From contig JARWKL010000016.1 in assembly GCA_029961685.1 (NCBI GenBank), forward strand, positions 20,156,157-20,220,156: 64,000 bases of DNA. The letters are read 5' to 3'. Positions 20,726 to 33,300 of the stretch are shown piece by piece. A program made the position numbers and the translations under genes. Position 1 is the stretch's first letter, and the number at the start of each line of letters is the position of its first letter. The notes beneath the pieces are model-generated. The model worked only from the letters and a program-made list of their open reading frames with translations. It ran no database searches and was not told the DNA's origin. Origin of the DNA: Aristolochia californica. Lineage: Eukaryota > Streptophyta > Magnoliopsida > Piperales > Aristolochiaceae.

Positions 20726-21866
20726 TAATTATATATTATATTAGTTAAAAAATTTCGTTTATAGTACATTAATATTGTAATTACGTGAATCAATTAACTG
20801 TGCACGTGATTAATCATAAAAAAATAATTAACTGTGCACGTGATTAATCATAAAAAAAATAACGCTAGAAATAACATAAACGAATATAATATATTTAAGT
20901 TATTAATTTATTGATAATATATGGTGTTCTTTAACATAAAAAAAAGTCATGATTAAATAGAAAAAATCTATCAAATACTAACTTTAACATACTATATATT
21001 TTTACATATTATTAATTAAAAATATTTTTCCATTAAATATAAAATTATTGATTTTATTAATTATAAAAATGAGTTAATTAAACCAAGTGTTTGAGTTAAC
21101 AATAATTTAATTAATACTATTAAATCACTAATACAATAGAGTCAATGGAGAAATCGAAATCGAAATCAAAATGGGGAAATCGAATCGAAATCAAAATCAA
21201 AATTGAAATGGGAAAATCGAAATCGAAATTGAAATCGAAATGGGGAAATTGAAATCGAAATCGAAATGGGAAAATCAAACAAAATCGAAAAGTATTTTGG
21301 GGAAAAGGAGAATAGCGAGAGAGAGAAGGGAGTAAGAGGCCGAAAGGGAGAAGAGAGAGAAGAAAGGGAGGTCAAGAGGGAGAAGCAAGAGAGAAAAACG
21401 GAGAGTGAGTCCGAGAGAAGAGAGGGAGGCACAGAGACGAGAGAGGGGGTGCGAGAGAGAGGGCGAGTCCGAGAGAAGAGAGGGAGCAGAGACGTCGGGG
21501 GCGCAGGAAGACGAGAGAAGACCGAAAGACGAAGGCCGGAGACGAGAGGGAGCAGAGACGTCGGGGGCGCAGGAAGACGAGAGAGGGGGTGCGGGAGAGA
21601 GGGAGGAAAAAATGAAAATGAGGATGCGCGAGAGAGGGGGGTGCGAGGAGAGAGGGGAAAACATGGTCGCTAGTTCAAACCCCGCACGTCCTTCATCTGG
21701 ATGAATGGCAAAAAAGGTTGGAAACCACTTGAATTTTTTTATAACGTGGAGATGAAGGACCGCTTCATCCCCAACATCCAGATGAAATATCATTTGTGCT
21801 CCACTAACGACTTTAACTGATGAATGGCATAATGCGGTTGATCTTCATCTCAGACTTCAAATTGAC

Positions 21867-21905
<39 letters not shown>
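20726..21905. mobile_element. G-tract TIR element, left-truncated copy of E2 (E4)
   Basis: It matches E2 from 12639 onward, including the AT-rich arm, GAAATC repeats, GA-rich arm and the end TTGACTAAC plus 35 C (21871-21905). The G-tract left end is absent because the duplication began inside E2. It should therefore be immobile. Confidence 0.8.
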
Positions 21906-21908
<3 letters not shown>

Positions 21909-21954
21909 AAGTTTTTGACCCAACGTTTGACATTTAATATTATTGACGGGGTTT

Positions 21955-22105
21955 TAAGTTCCTCCGTCATGGAATCCCAACCATTGATATTTTTATATGT
22001 TTTACGGGGTATTAAGTTCCTCCGTCATGGAATCCCAACCGTTGACATATTTGATATTTTTTACGGGGTATTAAGTGTCATGGAATTTGATATTTTTTAC
22101 GGGGA
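21955..22105. repeat. 59-bp tandem repeat, unit B
   Basis: Counterpart of the 13691 array with the same TCATGGAATCCCAACC...TTTTTTACGGGGTATTAAG consensus, shorter by about one unit. Confidence 0.8.
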
Positions 22106-22975
22106 CAAATAAATAATGGTATGAGGCCACCTCTCCTTCAATAATAGTGTCTCATCAAAATAGACATAATAACAGTAACTGAAATGGGCTTAGGCCCATA
22201 TAACACGAACAAAAATAATCCTTGTAAAATGACCTATGAAATAATCCAATGCAAGTATTTGTACCAAATAATATGTTGAATAAAGAATAATCTGTCAATT
22301 CTTCAAAGTAATAATCCAACAAGAGAAAAAATTTACAGAGTCGCACCAACTCAAGTAGGAGACCAATATATCCGAGTCGCGGCATAAATATGTATAAGCT
22401 TTGGTCCAGACACTTATACCGAGGCAAAAATAAAGTGGCCCGAGTCAGGTGGACCCACATCGGGTTGACCCGAGCGAGTTGGCCCAAACCGTTGCATTAA
22501 CCCGAGCGGAACAAAATAGAGTTTGGCCCGGATTTAATCTGAGGCTTCCTAACTTGGGAAGAATTTTAATTTTCAACATCTTCTTCTCTTCCCTAATGTC
22601 GAAGGACTCTCGACAGAAATAGTACAGAAACGACAACAAGATCCTAGCACTCAGGAAACTTGGCAAGAATAAGATATTCACCATGGTAATGCACTGGATT
22701 CAATTCGGTTTCCTAACTCAGGAAACACTTTAAAACGGTAGCAGTCATCGTCTTCCTCCCCGCTTTCGAACAGAGCAGAGCTAGCGATGAGAGGAGTTTC
22801 TGGAATAAGAAATAAAAAAAAAAATTAGCAGCATGTATAATTAGCAATAGCGATTTGGAAATAAGGCAGCGAAGGAAAGACAACTTCCAAATAAACAGAG
22901 TGAGAATCGTCGACAAAATATTACGCTGGAAATACCATGGACCAGGCTGGAAATACTATGTTGTTAATCAGAGAC
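22106..22975. other. Non-coding repeat DNA, unit B counterpart of 13894-14826
   Basis: Closely matches unit A apart from small indels and the loss of about 50 bases near 22527. No coding domain is visible; the ORFs on both strands are not conserved in frame between units. Confidence 0.4.
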
Positions 22976-22983
22976 AGCTGAGA

Positions 22984-24586
22984 ATCAGGATGGCTTCGAA
23001 CCGAGCCAACTCGTGAGCGGTTCGAGCTCGGCTCGGTTCGATTCGTTATCTCTCGAGCTCGAGCTTCAAAATCGGCTCGTTTAAATTAACGAGCCGAGCT
23101 CAACCGAAGCCAGGTTCGGTTCGTCATCTTGCGAGCCTGCTCGAGGTGAGTTGGGATCGGTATCAGGATCGGGATTGGGATCGAGAGCAAGGGAGCGGGA
23201 TCAGGAACGAGAGCGAGAGCGAGGGGGAGGGGAAATTTTTTCCTCCCCTCGTCACCGCCGAGCCCCTCCTGTTGGCTGTTGTCGTCATCGACAGCTGCTC
23301 GTCGGCCGCCTCTGTGGCCATCCGTTTGATTTCTTCCTCTCCTCGCCGCCGCTTCCGTCGTCGCCGTCATCCCCGACAACAAGTCCTCCCCGACGCCGTA
23401 ACCCCCTTCCCTCTACGTCGTCTCGGCGGAAAACCAGATCTAGTAAGTTCATGGGAGAAATTAGCGGAGAAATAATTTTCCCCCGCCCCCGTGCGAAGAT
23501 GATTTTGCACGTGCGATTTTGCATGTGCGAGATCATAAAGTAAAAAAAATAAAAAAATTCCTTAAAACTCTCCTTCTTTATAGCTTTTGAACAAATTAAA
23601 AATACATTTTATAGAAATAAGTTTCGATGAACTATTAGTATTTCATGTTTTTTGTAAACATTTTTCTAATTGAAAATTCTTATTAAAAAATTATATAATT
23701 TTCTGAGTAAGATTTTCCTACCAAGATGGGGTAGAATATTTTTGAATAAGTATTTAACAGTTAATGTTGTAATTCTTTTAACATGAAGCAATTTTCATTG
23801 CAATTTTATGTATGACATTTTATTTGATTAAAAATGTATCGATAAGTATAATAATATATTAGATTGATTATTAATTTTTATTTATTTCCCTAGATGAGGC
23901 AATAAGAGGTCCATTTAACATTCCTAAGAAAAATTTAAAATATTTCTTGTAATTTTCTAATAAGTCACTAATAGTAATAGGATTTTATTTAAAGGAATGT
24001 AAATTGATATTGATATTTCATTTAATTTTGTTGTGTTTTATTATTGTATGGAGTTTATTCATAATATTATGCGGTGTATGGAGTGTTTAGACTATATTAT
24101 GGAGTGTATGGAGTGTAAAAACAATTTTATGGAGTGTTTATGGAATGCATAGACAATTTTATGGAGTGTTTATGCAGGTATTGTGTATATAGATTATGCC
24201 TAATTTTAAGTAGAGGTCATGCCGAATTTTATATAGGTATTATATACATAGATTATGCTCAATTTTAAGTAGAGGACATGCCCAATCTTATACATGTATT
24301 ATATATATAGGTTATACCCAATTTTATGTAGAGGTCATGTCCAATTTTATGTAAAATGTATACATAATTTTATATACAATTTATTTTATATATATTTTTT
24401 GAAAAATTTTAAATGTATGTTGAAGCTCGAGCTCGGCTCAAACTCAGTTAAAAATTTTGGGCTCGAGCTCGATAACAATTTTAGGCTCCAGACAAGGTTC
24501 GGCTCGAAGCTCGGCTCAAAATATTTAAATCAAGCTCAGCTCGAACATAGGTAGGTTCGAGCTCGGCTCGGATCGATGCCACCCCT
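22984..24586. mobile_element. hAT-like element, unit B copy (empty for E3)
   Basis: Same ends as in unit A (ATCAGGATGGC and GATGCCACCCCT), flanked by exact 8-bp duplications AGCTGAGA at 22976-22983 and 24587-24594. Length 1603 bp. It contains the empty E3 target TTA at 23635-23637. No transposase ORF. Confidence 0.8.
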
Positions 24587-25039
24587 AGCTGAGATAATCG
24601 GGAGGTTTCCAGCAATCAGAAATAAACCAGTCCGATAAGCTTTCGATTAAAATTCAAGCCCGAAGAGTAAGACGACCAATAGAGAGTTTCGGAGAAAAAT
24701 TATAACCTATTTTTGTTTCTGCAAAGACAAATTTGGTGATGAGTTTTCTGGAATAGAGGCCGGTGAAGCAACACAGGCCGCGCAAAACTGGCAGAAACTG
24801 ATATCTTCTCCTTCCGCCTTTCTCCAATTTCTTTTTTTGTCGCCGTTAAAGAGAGAAGAGATTGCAAGTTAACTCGGGCCGATGACAGCAATGGCAACGA
24901 GAAAGCTAGCCGAATAGAGTAAGAATAAAAAATAAAAATAACAACAATATGATGAAAAGTAAGCAAAGTATGAGTAAAGAAAAAAATAATAGGTTTTTTT
25001 GAATCTTGAAAACCATATATTTTGGACTTGCAAATCAAT

Positions 25040-25422
25040 GCTCTGATACCATGTTGATTTTAAGGACTTCATGATTTAGCTCACTAAGAAAAAGGGAGAG
25101 ACCCATTGGGAGAAAACCAGAGGAAGAAAAGATTATGGACTTAATATCCTAACCCTCCCCCTGAAGTTTTATTTATAGATTCATGAAACTACTGTATTAT
25201 AATAATACCCCTGAACTTAAAGGTTCAGGGTTTAAGGATTTAACCCTGAAACTTTAACTTAATTATATCGATGTCATCTCTATGAGATCTATGAGATGAT
25301 ACTTTATTTACTATTCCTTGGTTGTATGAGTTTTGGCCCTATATTCCGACGCATTCCACTCGTATTTAAGTTTTTATCATCTATCATATTAGAAAAACTA
25401 TAGAATTTATAAGAAGCTTACA
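25040..25422 (-). mobile_element. LTR-like block with primer-binding site, unit B
   Basis: GCTCTGATACCA (25040-25051) abuts TGTTGATTTT, and the block ends near GCTTACA (25422). It is the duplicate of 18202-18615 with several small indels. Confidence 0.45.
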
Positions 25423-25548
25423 TTAATGTTATTATCTTAATTTTATTTTTAAATTAATAAAATATAAAAATTAATTTAATTTCAATGATTCAATCATGTA
25501 TGCATCCAATTTCATGGGGACAGACTCCGTTTTCGTCTCGTTTAACCC

Positions 25549-25561
25549 GAAAATTCCAGAA
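25549..25561 (+). promoter_or_regulatory. Heat-shock element of sHSP copy 3
   Basis: GAAAATTCCAGAA, identical to copies 1 and 2. Confidence 0.8.
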
Positions 25562-25699
25562 AAGACCAGAGAAGTGACTGTAGATGGGAAAGCTCAATTT
25601 GCTTTCTGGACTTTTCCGCGGTCTTCGTCCAGAACATTCTTACTCACAGGAAAGGACTCGAAGCCTCCAGATTTTGTTTCAAAGCCGCGCATCTTCGCC

Positions 25700-25706
25700 T
25701 ATAAAT
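25700..25706 (+). promoter_or_regulatory. TATA box of sHSP copy 3
   Basis: TATAAAT in the conserved context CGCCTATAAATTCTC, 140 bp before ATG 25846. Confidence 0.7.
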
Positions 25707-25845
25707 TCTCTGAAGCTGTGGCGTTTCTCCTCATCGAAAGATTTCGTGAATCTATTTTCAGCGTTCCTCCCACATATTGGCCCTTTCGTTTCTGTTATTG
25801 TTCTGTTTCCAGTCGATCAGCTTTTAAGAGGAGTTGTAGAGAGAA

Positions 25846-26328
25846 ATGTCGATCATTCCAAGCTTCTTCGGCAGGCGATCAAACGTGTTCGACCCCTTCT
25901 CCCTTGATGTCTGGGACCCATTCGACGGTTTCCCTTTAACAGCTTCCATCTCCACTCCTCGTCCCTCTAATTTCGCCAACGAAGTCTCTGCCTTCGCCGG
26001 CGCCCGCATGGATTGGAAGGAAACCCCGGAAGCCCACGTCTTCAAAGCCGATATTCCGGGTCTTAAGAAGGAAGAAGTAAAGGTGGAGGTGGAAGACGGG
26101 AAAATTCTCCAGATCAGCGGGGAGAGGAACAGAGAGGCAGAGGAGAAGAACGACAGGTGGCACAGCGTAGAGAGAAGCAGCGGCAAGTTCCTGCGGCGAT
26201 TCCGGCTGCCTGAAAACGCAAAGGTGGATCAAGTGAAGGCAGCGATGGAGAACGGTGTGCTCACTGTCACGGTTCCGAAAGAAGAAACTCCCAAGCCTGA
26301 AGTAAAAGCCATTGAAATCTCTAGCTAA
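25846..26328 (+). CDS. Class I cytosolic small heat-shock protein, copy 3
   Basis: Intronless, 160 residues, identical to copy 2 except Arg for Lys in EKNDRWH. The alpha-crystallin domain, [11 protein letters not shown] and C-terminal IEI are all intact, as are the upstream heat-shock element and TATA box. The gene is part of tandem unit B. Its role is as for copy 2: a heat-induced holdase that assembles into oligomers in the cytosol. Confidence 0.96.
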   Translation: MSIIPSFFGRRSNVFDPFSLDVWDPFDGFPLTASISTPRPSNFANEVSAFAGARMDWKETPEAHVFKADIPGLKKEEVKVEVEDGKILQISGERNREAEEKNDRWHSVERSSGKFLRRFRLPENAKVDQVKAAMENGVLTVTVPKEETPKPEVKAIEISS

Positions 26329-26759
26329 GCTTTGAGAGAAGGTGTTTGTGTTTTACCTGTGTGATTGAACCCACTCTAAATGTATCTGTTTGTACTAAAT
26401 GAAAATGAAAGGTTAGTGTAATTTAGTTCTTCCAGAACTTCTTCTGGTGGCAGATATCAACGAATGGCACAAGCCAAACTAAAAATAAATAAAATAAACA
26501 AGGTCCAAAGAGGGGACACCACCTCTACAATTTTTGACGAGATAAGGATTGGTGTTGCTCTAAGCGACGGAAACGAAGGGGAGTCCGGGAGGGTGATGGT
26601 AAAGATATTTAATTGATTGAAAGTGAAAATTTAAAAAAAACAAGAAAACCAGAAAAAACGATTATCTGCCGTTTTCTTGATTTTCTATTTGTCTTGGTTG
26701 AAAATATCCCCCGCAGAAGATAAGCTTGTTTGAAGAAATCGAAACTCCCAGGGATCTTT

Positions 26760-26772
26760 TTCTCGAAACTTC
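26760..26772 (+). promoter_or_regulatory. Heat-shock element upstream of decayed sHSP, unit B
   Basis: TTCTCGAAACTTC, the same perfect TTCnnGAAnnTTC array as at 19952-19964. Confidence 0.6.
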
Positions 26773-26951
26773 CAGTTTTCGCTTCACCGCTACTCTCGTC
26801 TTCCTTTAAATCCCTGAATTGCTATTCTTGTCTTCCTTTAATCCATGATAGCTATTCTATCTATACTTTCGTGAAGCTCTCTCTCTCTCTCGATCTCGCT
26901 TTTAGCAAATGGTGATCCATCTCTTCTGCTAAACCGTCAGCTCCACCAGCC

Positions 26952-27353
26952 ATGTCGATAATCCCGAGCTATTTAGGTAGCCGCTCCAACTTGCTCGACC
27001 GTATCCTCTCTAGATGTCTGGGACCCGTCTGCTGGGTTCCCTTTCAAAACCTCTCCGTCGGCCTTCCCTCCTCCTTCTGGTTTCGCCGGCGAACTATCTG
27101 CGTTAGCCGGCGGTCGAGTCAATTGGAAGGAAACCCAAGTAGCCCACGTCTTCAAAGCCCATCTTCCGCTTCTTAAGAAGGACGAATAAAGGGGTGGAAG
27201 ATAGGATGGTTTGAAGTTCGTCAAGTATGCGAAGAGAGAGAATCGGTGAGGTAGAGAAGCAGTAGGAAGTATTCCCTGCCCGAGAATTTGATCGTAGCGG
27301 TTTCTAAAGTAGAGACTCCCAAGATACAAGGGAACGCCATTAAAATCCCCGGC
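26952..27353 (+). pseudogene. Decayed class I small heat-shock protein, unit B
   Basis: Duplicate of the 20119 pseudogene with the start [17 protein letters not shown], a frameshift before the WDP motif, and stops soon after the [10 protein letters not shown] region. It keeps a few more bases than unit A ([15 protein letters not shown] before a TAA), so it is slightly closer to the ancestor. The final stop seen in unit A is lost here (CCGGCCGATC replaces CCGGCTGA). Confidence 0.85.
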
Positions 27354-27539
27354 CGATCACAGTTACTGTCAAAGTTGTTTCTTTTGTTGTTAATGGAATC
27401 GGTTTTCTAGCTGCCGACTGTGTAAATTATGTAAGAAAGCTTAAACTTTTCTGTTTACTACTGAGTGACAAATTCTCCTGGAAATATACTGCTTTGAATC
27501 CAATCTCTCAGTTCCGGTGAAGTGGTGAACGAAGAAAAG

Positions 27540-27954
27540 TTTTGATAATCTGTGAAGCGAAACAGGATTAGTAATAAAAATATTAAAATCTGATAACAAT
27601 GAAGTGTCCCCATCCGACCTTTATGCGACCAATTATCGAACCTACTTTTGCCCTCCTTTATCATTCCTCATGAGTCATGAGCATTAGATCAAAGTCTGTT
27701 CATAATGATCGCCACCTTTGAACCACAAGCATGTCTGGTTTGGGTCTTCATCATTTCTCTTGGACTCCAACTCAAGGTAGACCACTTCTTTCTCCAGCCT
27801 AATAATTTCCTTGGGCCAGTTATCATTCATCTTCTTTAGTAGTGATTCTCTTCACCCTATTAAATTTGTCACTAGTTTACTAGTTTGGAGGGTTTATTAA
27901 TTCGAAAAAGGGTGTTGGATACTGATCCTCTATTATCATGTAATGAATGTTTTT
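27540..27954. other. Unique spacer right of the duplication
   Basis: A 48-codon minus-strand ORF (27830-27684, charged, KEIIRLEKEVVYLELESK) is visible. It has no recognised family or context, so I do not call it a gene. Confidence 0.4.
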
Positions 27955-28580
27955 AATCAAGCTGATCAAAGTTCGAACCTGTATATATATGATCGAGTTT
28001 GGCTTTATCGAATTTTTTTGAATTTAGTTCAAATTTTTTAACCGACTTTGAGCTTGAACACGAGTCGGGTTTGAGTTTCTATCTACATTTAAAATTATAA
28101 AAATAAAAATTTATAAAATTAAATAAAAAAATATTATAATAAACTTAGTATTATCGAATTACGAGCTATCACAAAAGACTTTGTGAATGAGCATACTAAT
28201 GTATAATAATCTGCTTAATAGACTTTAAAAAAAAAATACTTTCATCAATTGTGTTTATTCGACTGACAAATAATAACATTAGATATTGAAGAATCCAAAA
28301 TGGTTGAATTATTGATCGTTTTTTAGGTTTGAGGTAAATAAGAATAATTATCAACCAAATAAATAGAGAATTGATGAGAACAGTTAGAGTAATAAAGGGT
28401 TATTTTTGTAAAAAAATATATGCTAACGAATCGACTCACGAGTTAACAAGTCAAGCTTGAAAAATCTCGAGATTGATTTGTTATATTTAACGAGTTTTAT
28501 TTCAATTTTGAGCTAAGTAAAAACTGAAGTGAGCAGAGTTTTTTTTTTTTTCGAACTTAGTTCGAATAATTTTTAAACCA
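27955..28580. mobile_element. hAT-like MITE, family M, copy 2
   Basis: Internal blocks (AATAACATTAGATATTGAAG, GGTTTGAGGTAAATAAG, AAAGGGTTATTTTTGTAAA) match copies 1 and 3 in the same order. Termini are decayed and no target duplication can be seen, so the borders are approximate. Confidence 0.6.
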
Positions 28581-30368
28581 TAGGAAATTGGTCGCTTTGA
28601 AATATGGGAGGGGTTGACATGGCAGCCACCTTGGATACCACATAAGCTCCATGTCACATTATTATTATTATTATTATTTTTTACCAATAGCTATTTCTTA
28701 AAACACCAGATTTGGTTGCAATAAAAATAAAAATAATACTAAATAAATAAAACTAAAAAAATGTCATTCCCGCGGTTGTATCTCCCCAAGCCTCCGTGTG
28801 ACGGTCATGCCATTATGCCTCATATCGGCCATTACTTTCATAACTGAAATTCAGAAAATTGGAGGGGCAAATATGTACATTCATCATATCAGAAGTTAAT
28901 AAGTCCCAACTGTTAATCTCGGTCGTGGTCCCCTGGAAATTAACGACAATCAGTCAAAGGGATGAGGGCCCACCCTTACACGTGTAGCAGCTTTGTTGCA
29001 TGTAGAGAACAGCTAAAAACTGGATTTGATGAGCCGTTGGCGTCCTCCATGTGAGCCCTTTTTTTGGCGGGTAACCCACAAAGTTAATACTAAAAGCCCT
29101 GCAAAAGCTCATTTTTTCGCGCTCTCCCTTGTCATTTTTCTGCAGACAGAATCCGAGACGGAGAAAGATGGAGAACTATTCCTCTCTTGTTTCCTCTTAG
29201 GGTTTTGGATAGAGTGGGAATTGGGTTTTGAGAAAGGCTGAAGGTCGGGACTTTGAAGAGTCTCTCTGCGGGGTTGAGAGTGAAGGAGCTGTTCTGGCGG
29301 CTGCATTGTCTAGATTGTGGTTGGAGGAGGATGAAATGTTAGTGTGTTGTTGCATATAGAGGCGGACGAAGGGAAACCGAGGTTTATCTTGTCTTCTGGG
29401 TTCTACATTTTGTCAGTGTGGAGAATGGATATTTCGTTTTTTGTTTTTTGCTGGAACTGAGGAGCTTGACGGGTAAAGCTTGGGGTTTCCCTGGTCAAGA
29501 GTTCCTTTTGTACCCCGCATTTATTGCAGTGGAGCTCAGCATTGGAAACTCTTATTCTCCCCCTCTTCGCGCGGTCGATGCTGTTTGTTGCTGAGGTCAC
29601 TGTGATACAAAAATGGATATTTTCCGGCAGTAGAAGTGACTCTTCTGCTGTTCCGAAACCGTAAAAAAACGTACAATTTATCGCAAAAAGAGTCGGTTCA
29701 ATTGTTGAATGTCGGTTTGCTAATGGTGAAAGTTGTTTCCGGCGATTCGGTCCCATGTCATTAGCTGGGCTTCTTCGAGACGTAGTGAGGGTGGCAGGTG
29801 GGGAGACCTTAAATAGCAGGAGGTGGTTTGTTTGGAGTAGCAGTTATTCAAAGCTTTGAAGCTCTCTTCATCTTTGTTCTCAAAAAGATGCTCCTATGCT
29901 CAGAGCGGATATAGAGACTCAATATCCTCTAGGAGTTGCATCTACTGGTCCGCTTATTTCCTTGGCACTTGAGAGTGCGCCGTTACTTATCAGGTAAAAT
30001 CTACTGATGTATGATCCAGAACAGGAGAAAGAATAGGCCATACCTTGACTGGAGCGCGGGCTTTGGATCAAGTAAAAAATCCTGTATTTGCGTTTCTCTT
30101 GGCCAGATTTTTGTCCGCGTGCGGCTTGCTGTTTCTGCAATAATTTACGTTCTAATTTTCTTCTGAACGCCGATTTACCCCGCTGTGGATTTGCAAGGTT
30201 TCATGTTTTTCCGCTCTCCTGAATGAGCTCATTTGAGGCATTTGCGATATCCCACTTGTAGATACCTCAGCTCATCCTTGTTCCCTCTCTCTGTCGACCT
30301 TTTTAATAAAATTTTCTTTCTCTTTGACATTTATCCTTGTGGTTAGCAATCCCAATATTCAGCAGGAA
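28581..30368 (+). promoter_or_regulatory. Upstream region and probable 5' UTR of GHR1-like gene
   Basis: Includes an ATT microsatellite at about 28660-28678 and a T-run at 28540. The last kilobase is mixed composition and pyrimidine-rich and probably holds the leader, perhaps with an intron. Small ORFs here (29026-29241, 29403-29756 minus) show no domain. The upstream in-frame ATG at 30324 is less likely as a start than 30369, where the signal peptide begins. Confidence 0.4.
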
Positions 30369-33300
30369 ATGAAGCTCCTTTGGCTTTCGATTTTATCACT
30401 CTTTATCGTTTCTTCTATGGCCCAGCTTCCGCCGCAGGACATTATGGCTCTCCTTGAGTTTAAGAAGGGGATCAAGCAGGATCCAACAGGGTACATTCTC
30501 GATTCTTGGAATGATGAGTCCATAGATTTTAATGGATGTCCATCTTCGTGGAATGGAATTGTGTGCAATGGAGCAAATGTAGCTGGAGTTGTCCTTGACA
30601 ATCTGAATCTCATAGCCGATGCTGATTTAAGTGTCTTTGCCAATCTCACAATGCTTGTAAAACTCTCCATGTCGAACAACTCTATTTCAAGCAAGTTACC
30701 TGACAATATCGCTGATTTCAAAAGCCTTAAGTTGTTTGATATCTCCAACAATTTGTTTACTAATACTTTGCCACCGGGGATTGGCATGTTGCGTAGTTTG
30801 CAGAACCTTTCTTTATCTGGAAATAACTTTTCTGGTTCAATTCCGAATTCTATCAGTGGACTGACCTCAATCGAATCTCTGGATTTAAGTAGAAATTCCT
30901 TTTCTGGTTCCCTGCCTTCATCACTGACAAACCTGAAAACATTGGTGGTTCTGAATCTCTCCTGTAATGGCTTTACTAAGAGAATCCCTTCTGGGTTTGA
31001 TACACTTCCAAATCTTGAAGTGCTCGATTTACATCAGAATCAGCTGGAAGGTGTTATTGATGAAAAAATTCTGCTTTTTTCAAAAGTAGTTCATGTTGAT
31101 TTTAGTGGGAATTTATTTAGAAGCTCCAGCTTGCAGAAGCAGAAGTTTTTATTTGGTATTTCTGAGACTATTCAGTATCTGAACCTGAGCAATAATCGGT
31201 TCACTGGATCATTGATCAGTGGGGGTGGTCTTTCATCGTTTGGGAACTTAAAGGTGTTGGACCTGAGCTACAATGAGCTATCTGGAGAATTACCTGGATT
31301 TGATTATTTCTATGCTTTAGAGGTTTTGAGACTTTCGAATAATAAGTTCTCTGGGTTCATACCAAATGGACTTCTGAAAGGTGATTCTTTGGTGCTGAAT
31401 GAATTGGATCTTAGTGCCAACAATCTATCAGGTACTCTTTTGCTCTGCTAGCTTTCTAATGGCAATCTCTGCCTGATTTTTCCCTGTCATATTGGGGGAG
31501 ACCAAATTTAAGTTATGTGAACATACTTCCTGAAATCTGGTTTACTTCTTCTATGCCACCTGTTTCCCCAAATCGCAGACATTTCTTTATCTGCAACTGT
31601 GCGTTTCTTAGGTGACTCAGATGATTTTATTTTGAAATGCCTCACTTGTTCCATTTTCAGGGCCGATTAGCATGATCATGTCAACAACCTTGCACAGTCT
31701 TAATGTCTCTTCAAATGCCATATCTGGTGATCTCCCATTGCTAATAGGAGGCTGCACAGTTCTAGACCTGTCACGTAATCTGCTCACGGGAAACTTATCT
31801 GCAATGGTGAAATGGGGAAACGGTATCGAATACATGGATTTAAGCCAGAATCAGTTGACTGGGTCTCTCCCTGGGTTAACATCTCAGTTTTTACGGTTGA
31901 ACTATCTGAATCTCTCCTACAATTCTCTATCCAGCTCGCTTCCTACTGTACTTACTCGGTACCCCAAACTCCGTTCTCTTGACCTGAGTTTTAATCATTT
32001 TGAAGGTCCTTTGCTGGCAGACTTGCTTAGTTCCTCAACATTGCAGGAGCTCAATCTCAGAAACAATTTACTTACTGGTGGTATTACATTTTCTCTCACA
32101 TCACCAAACAAAAGTATCCTTCAGGTTCTTGATATTTCCAGGAATCAGCTGAACGGGACAATATCTAATGAGCTCAGCTCATTATCCACCCTGGAGAAAC
32201 TTGATTTGTCCAGAAATGGTTTCACAGGTCCAGTTCCTCGTTCCCTATCTGGACTTGTCTCACTTATTTCTCTTGACTTTTCAATGAACCACTTCACTGG
32301 ACCTTTGCTGGAGGATTTGCCTAACAACCTTCAAGCTTTCAATGCTTCATATAATGATCTCTCTGGTGTTGTCCCTTTAAATCTCAGAAAGTTTCCAGAC
32401 TCTTCATTCCACCCTGGAAATTCAAAACTACAGTTTCCCAACGGCCCCCCTGGGTCTGACAACTCTCCTGCTGGTAGTCCTAACAAAAAAAAGTCCAGAA
32501 CTGTTATCAAACTAGCTTTAATAATATCATGTGTTGTTGCTGTTGTGATTCTTGTCCTTTTAGCAATTTTTGTACTTTACAAGAGGTTTCCAAGAAAGTC
32601 ATCTAGGTTAGAAAATGTCTCCAACAAAGACCTGCAAAGAAAAAGCATGCCTGGAGCACCAGGTCCCAAAAGCAGAGATGTTGGAGGTGCTTTGGTCGTA
32701 TCTGCAGAGGATCTTAGGGGTTCTAGAAAGGGTTCTTCTTCAGAGATTATTAGTGCTGATGAAAAAATGGCTGCAGTTACTGGTTTTTCACCTTCTAAAA
32801 CAAGTCAGTTCTCATGGTCTCCTGAGTCTGGCGAGTCTTTCACCCAAGAAAATTTGGCAAGGTTGGATGTTCGATCACCAGACAGGTTAGCTGGAGAACT
32901 GCATTTCTTGGATGAGACAATTGTAATGACACCTGAGGAGCTTTCTCGTGCACCAGCTGAAGTCTTGGGAAGGAGTAGTCATGGTACTTCATATAAGGCG
33001 ACACTGGATAATGGGGTCTTGTTGACTGTAAAGTGGTTGAGAGAAGGTGTGGCAAAGCCAAGGAAGGAGTTCTCTAAAGAAGCAAAGAAATTTGCAAACA
33101 TCAGGCACCCTAATGTGGTGGGTTTGAGAGGGTACTACTGGGGACCTACTCAGCACGAGAAGCTCATCTTGTCAGATTATATCTCTCCTGGAAGTCTTGC
33201 CAGTTTTCTATATGGTAACATTTAATTCTCTAGGGTTTATATATGCCCCTTAAAACTATATTACTTACTGACACGTTATACTTCCTTGACTTGGTAGACC

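Larger units (their letters stand above)
20726..27539. repeat. Direct tandem duplication, unit B
   Basis: This 6.8-kb copy of unit A lacks E3 but has all other parts in the same order. It ends at GAACGAAGAAAAG (27539), after which sequence is unique. Low divergence over intact genes and non-coding DNA points to a recent event. Confidence 0.9.

Noticed and set aside
25496..25939. 147-codon ORF overlapping the sHSP copy 3 start
   Set aside because: It spans promoter and leader in another frame, and the matching region of unit A (near 18690-19129) does not keep the same ORF.
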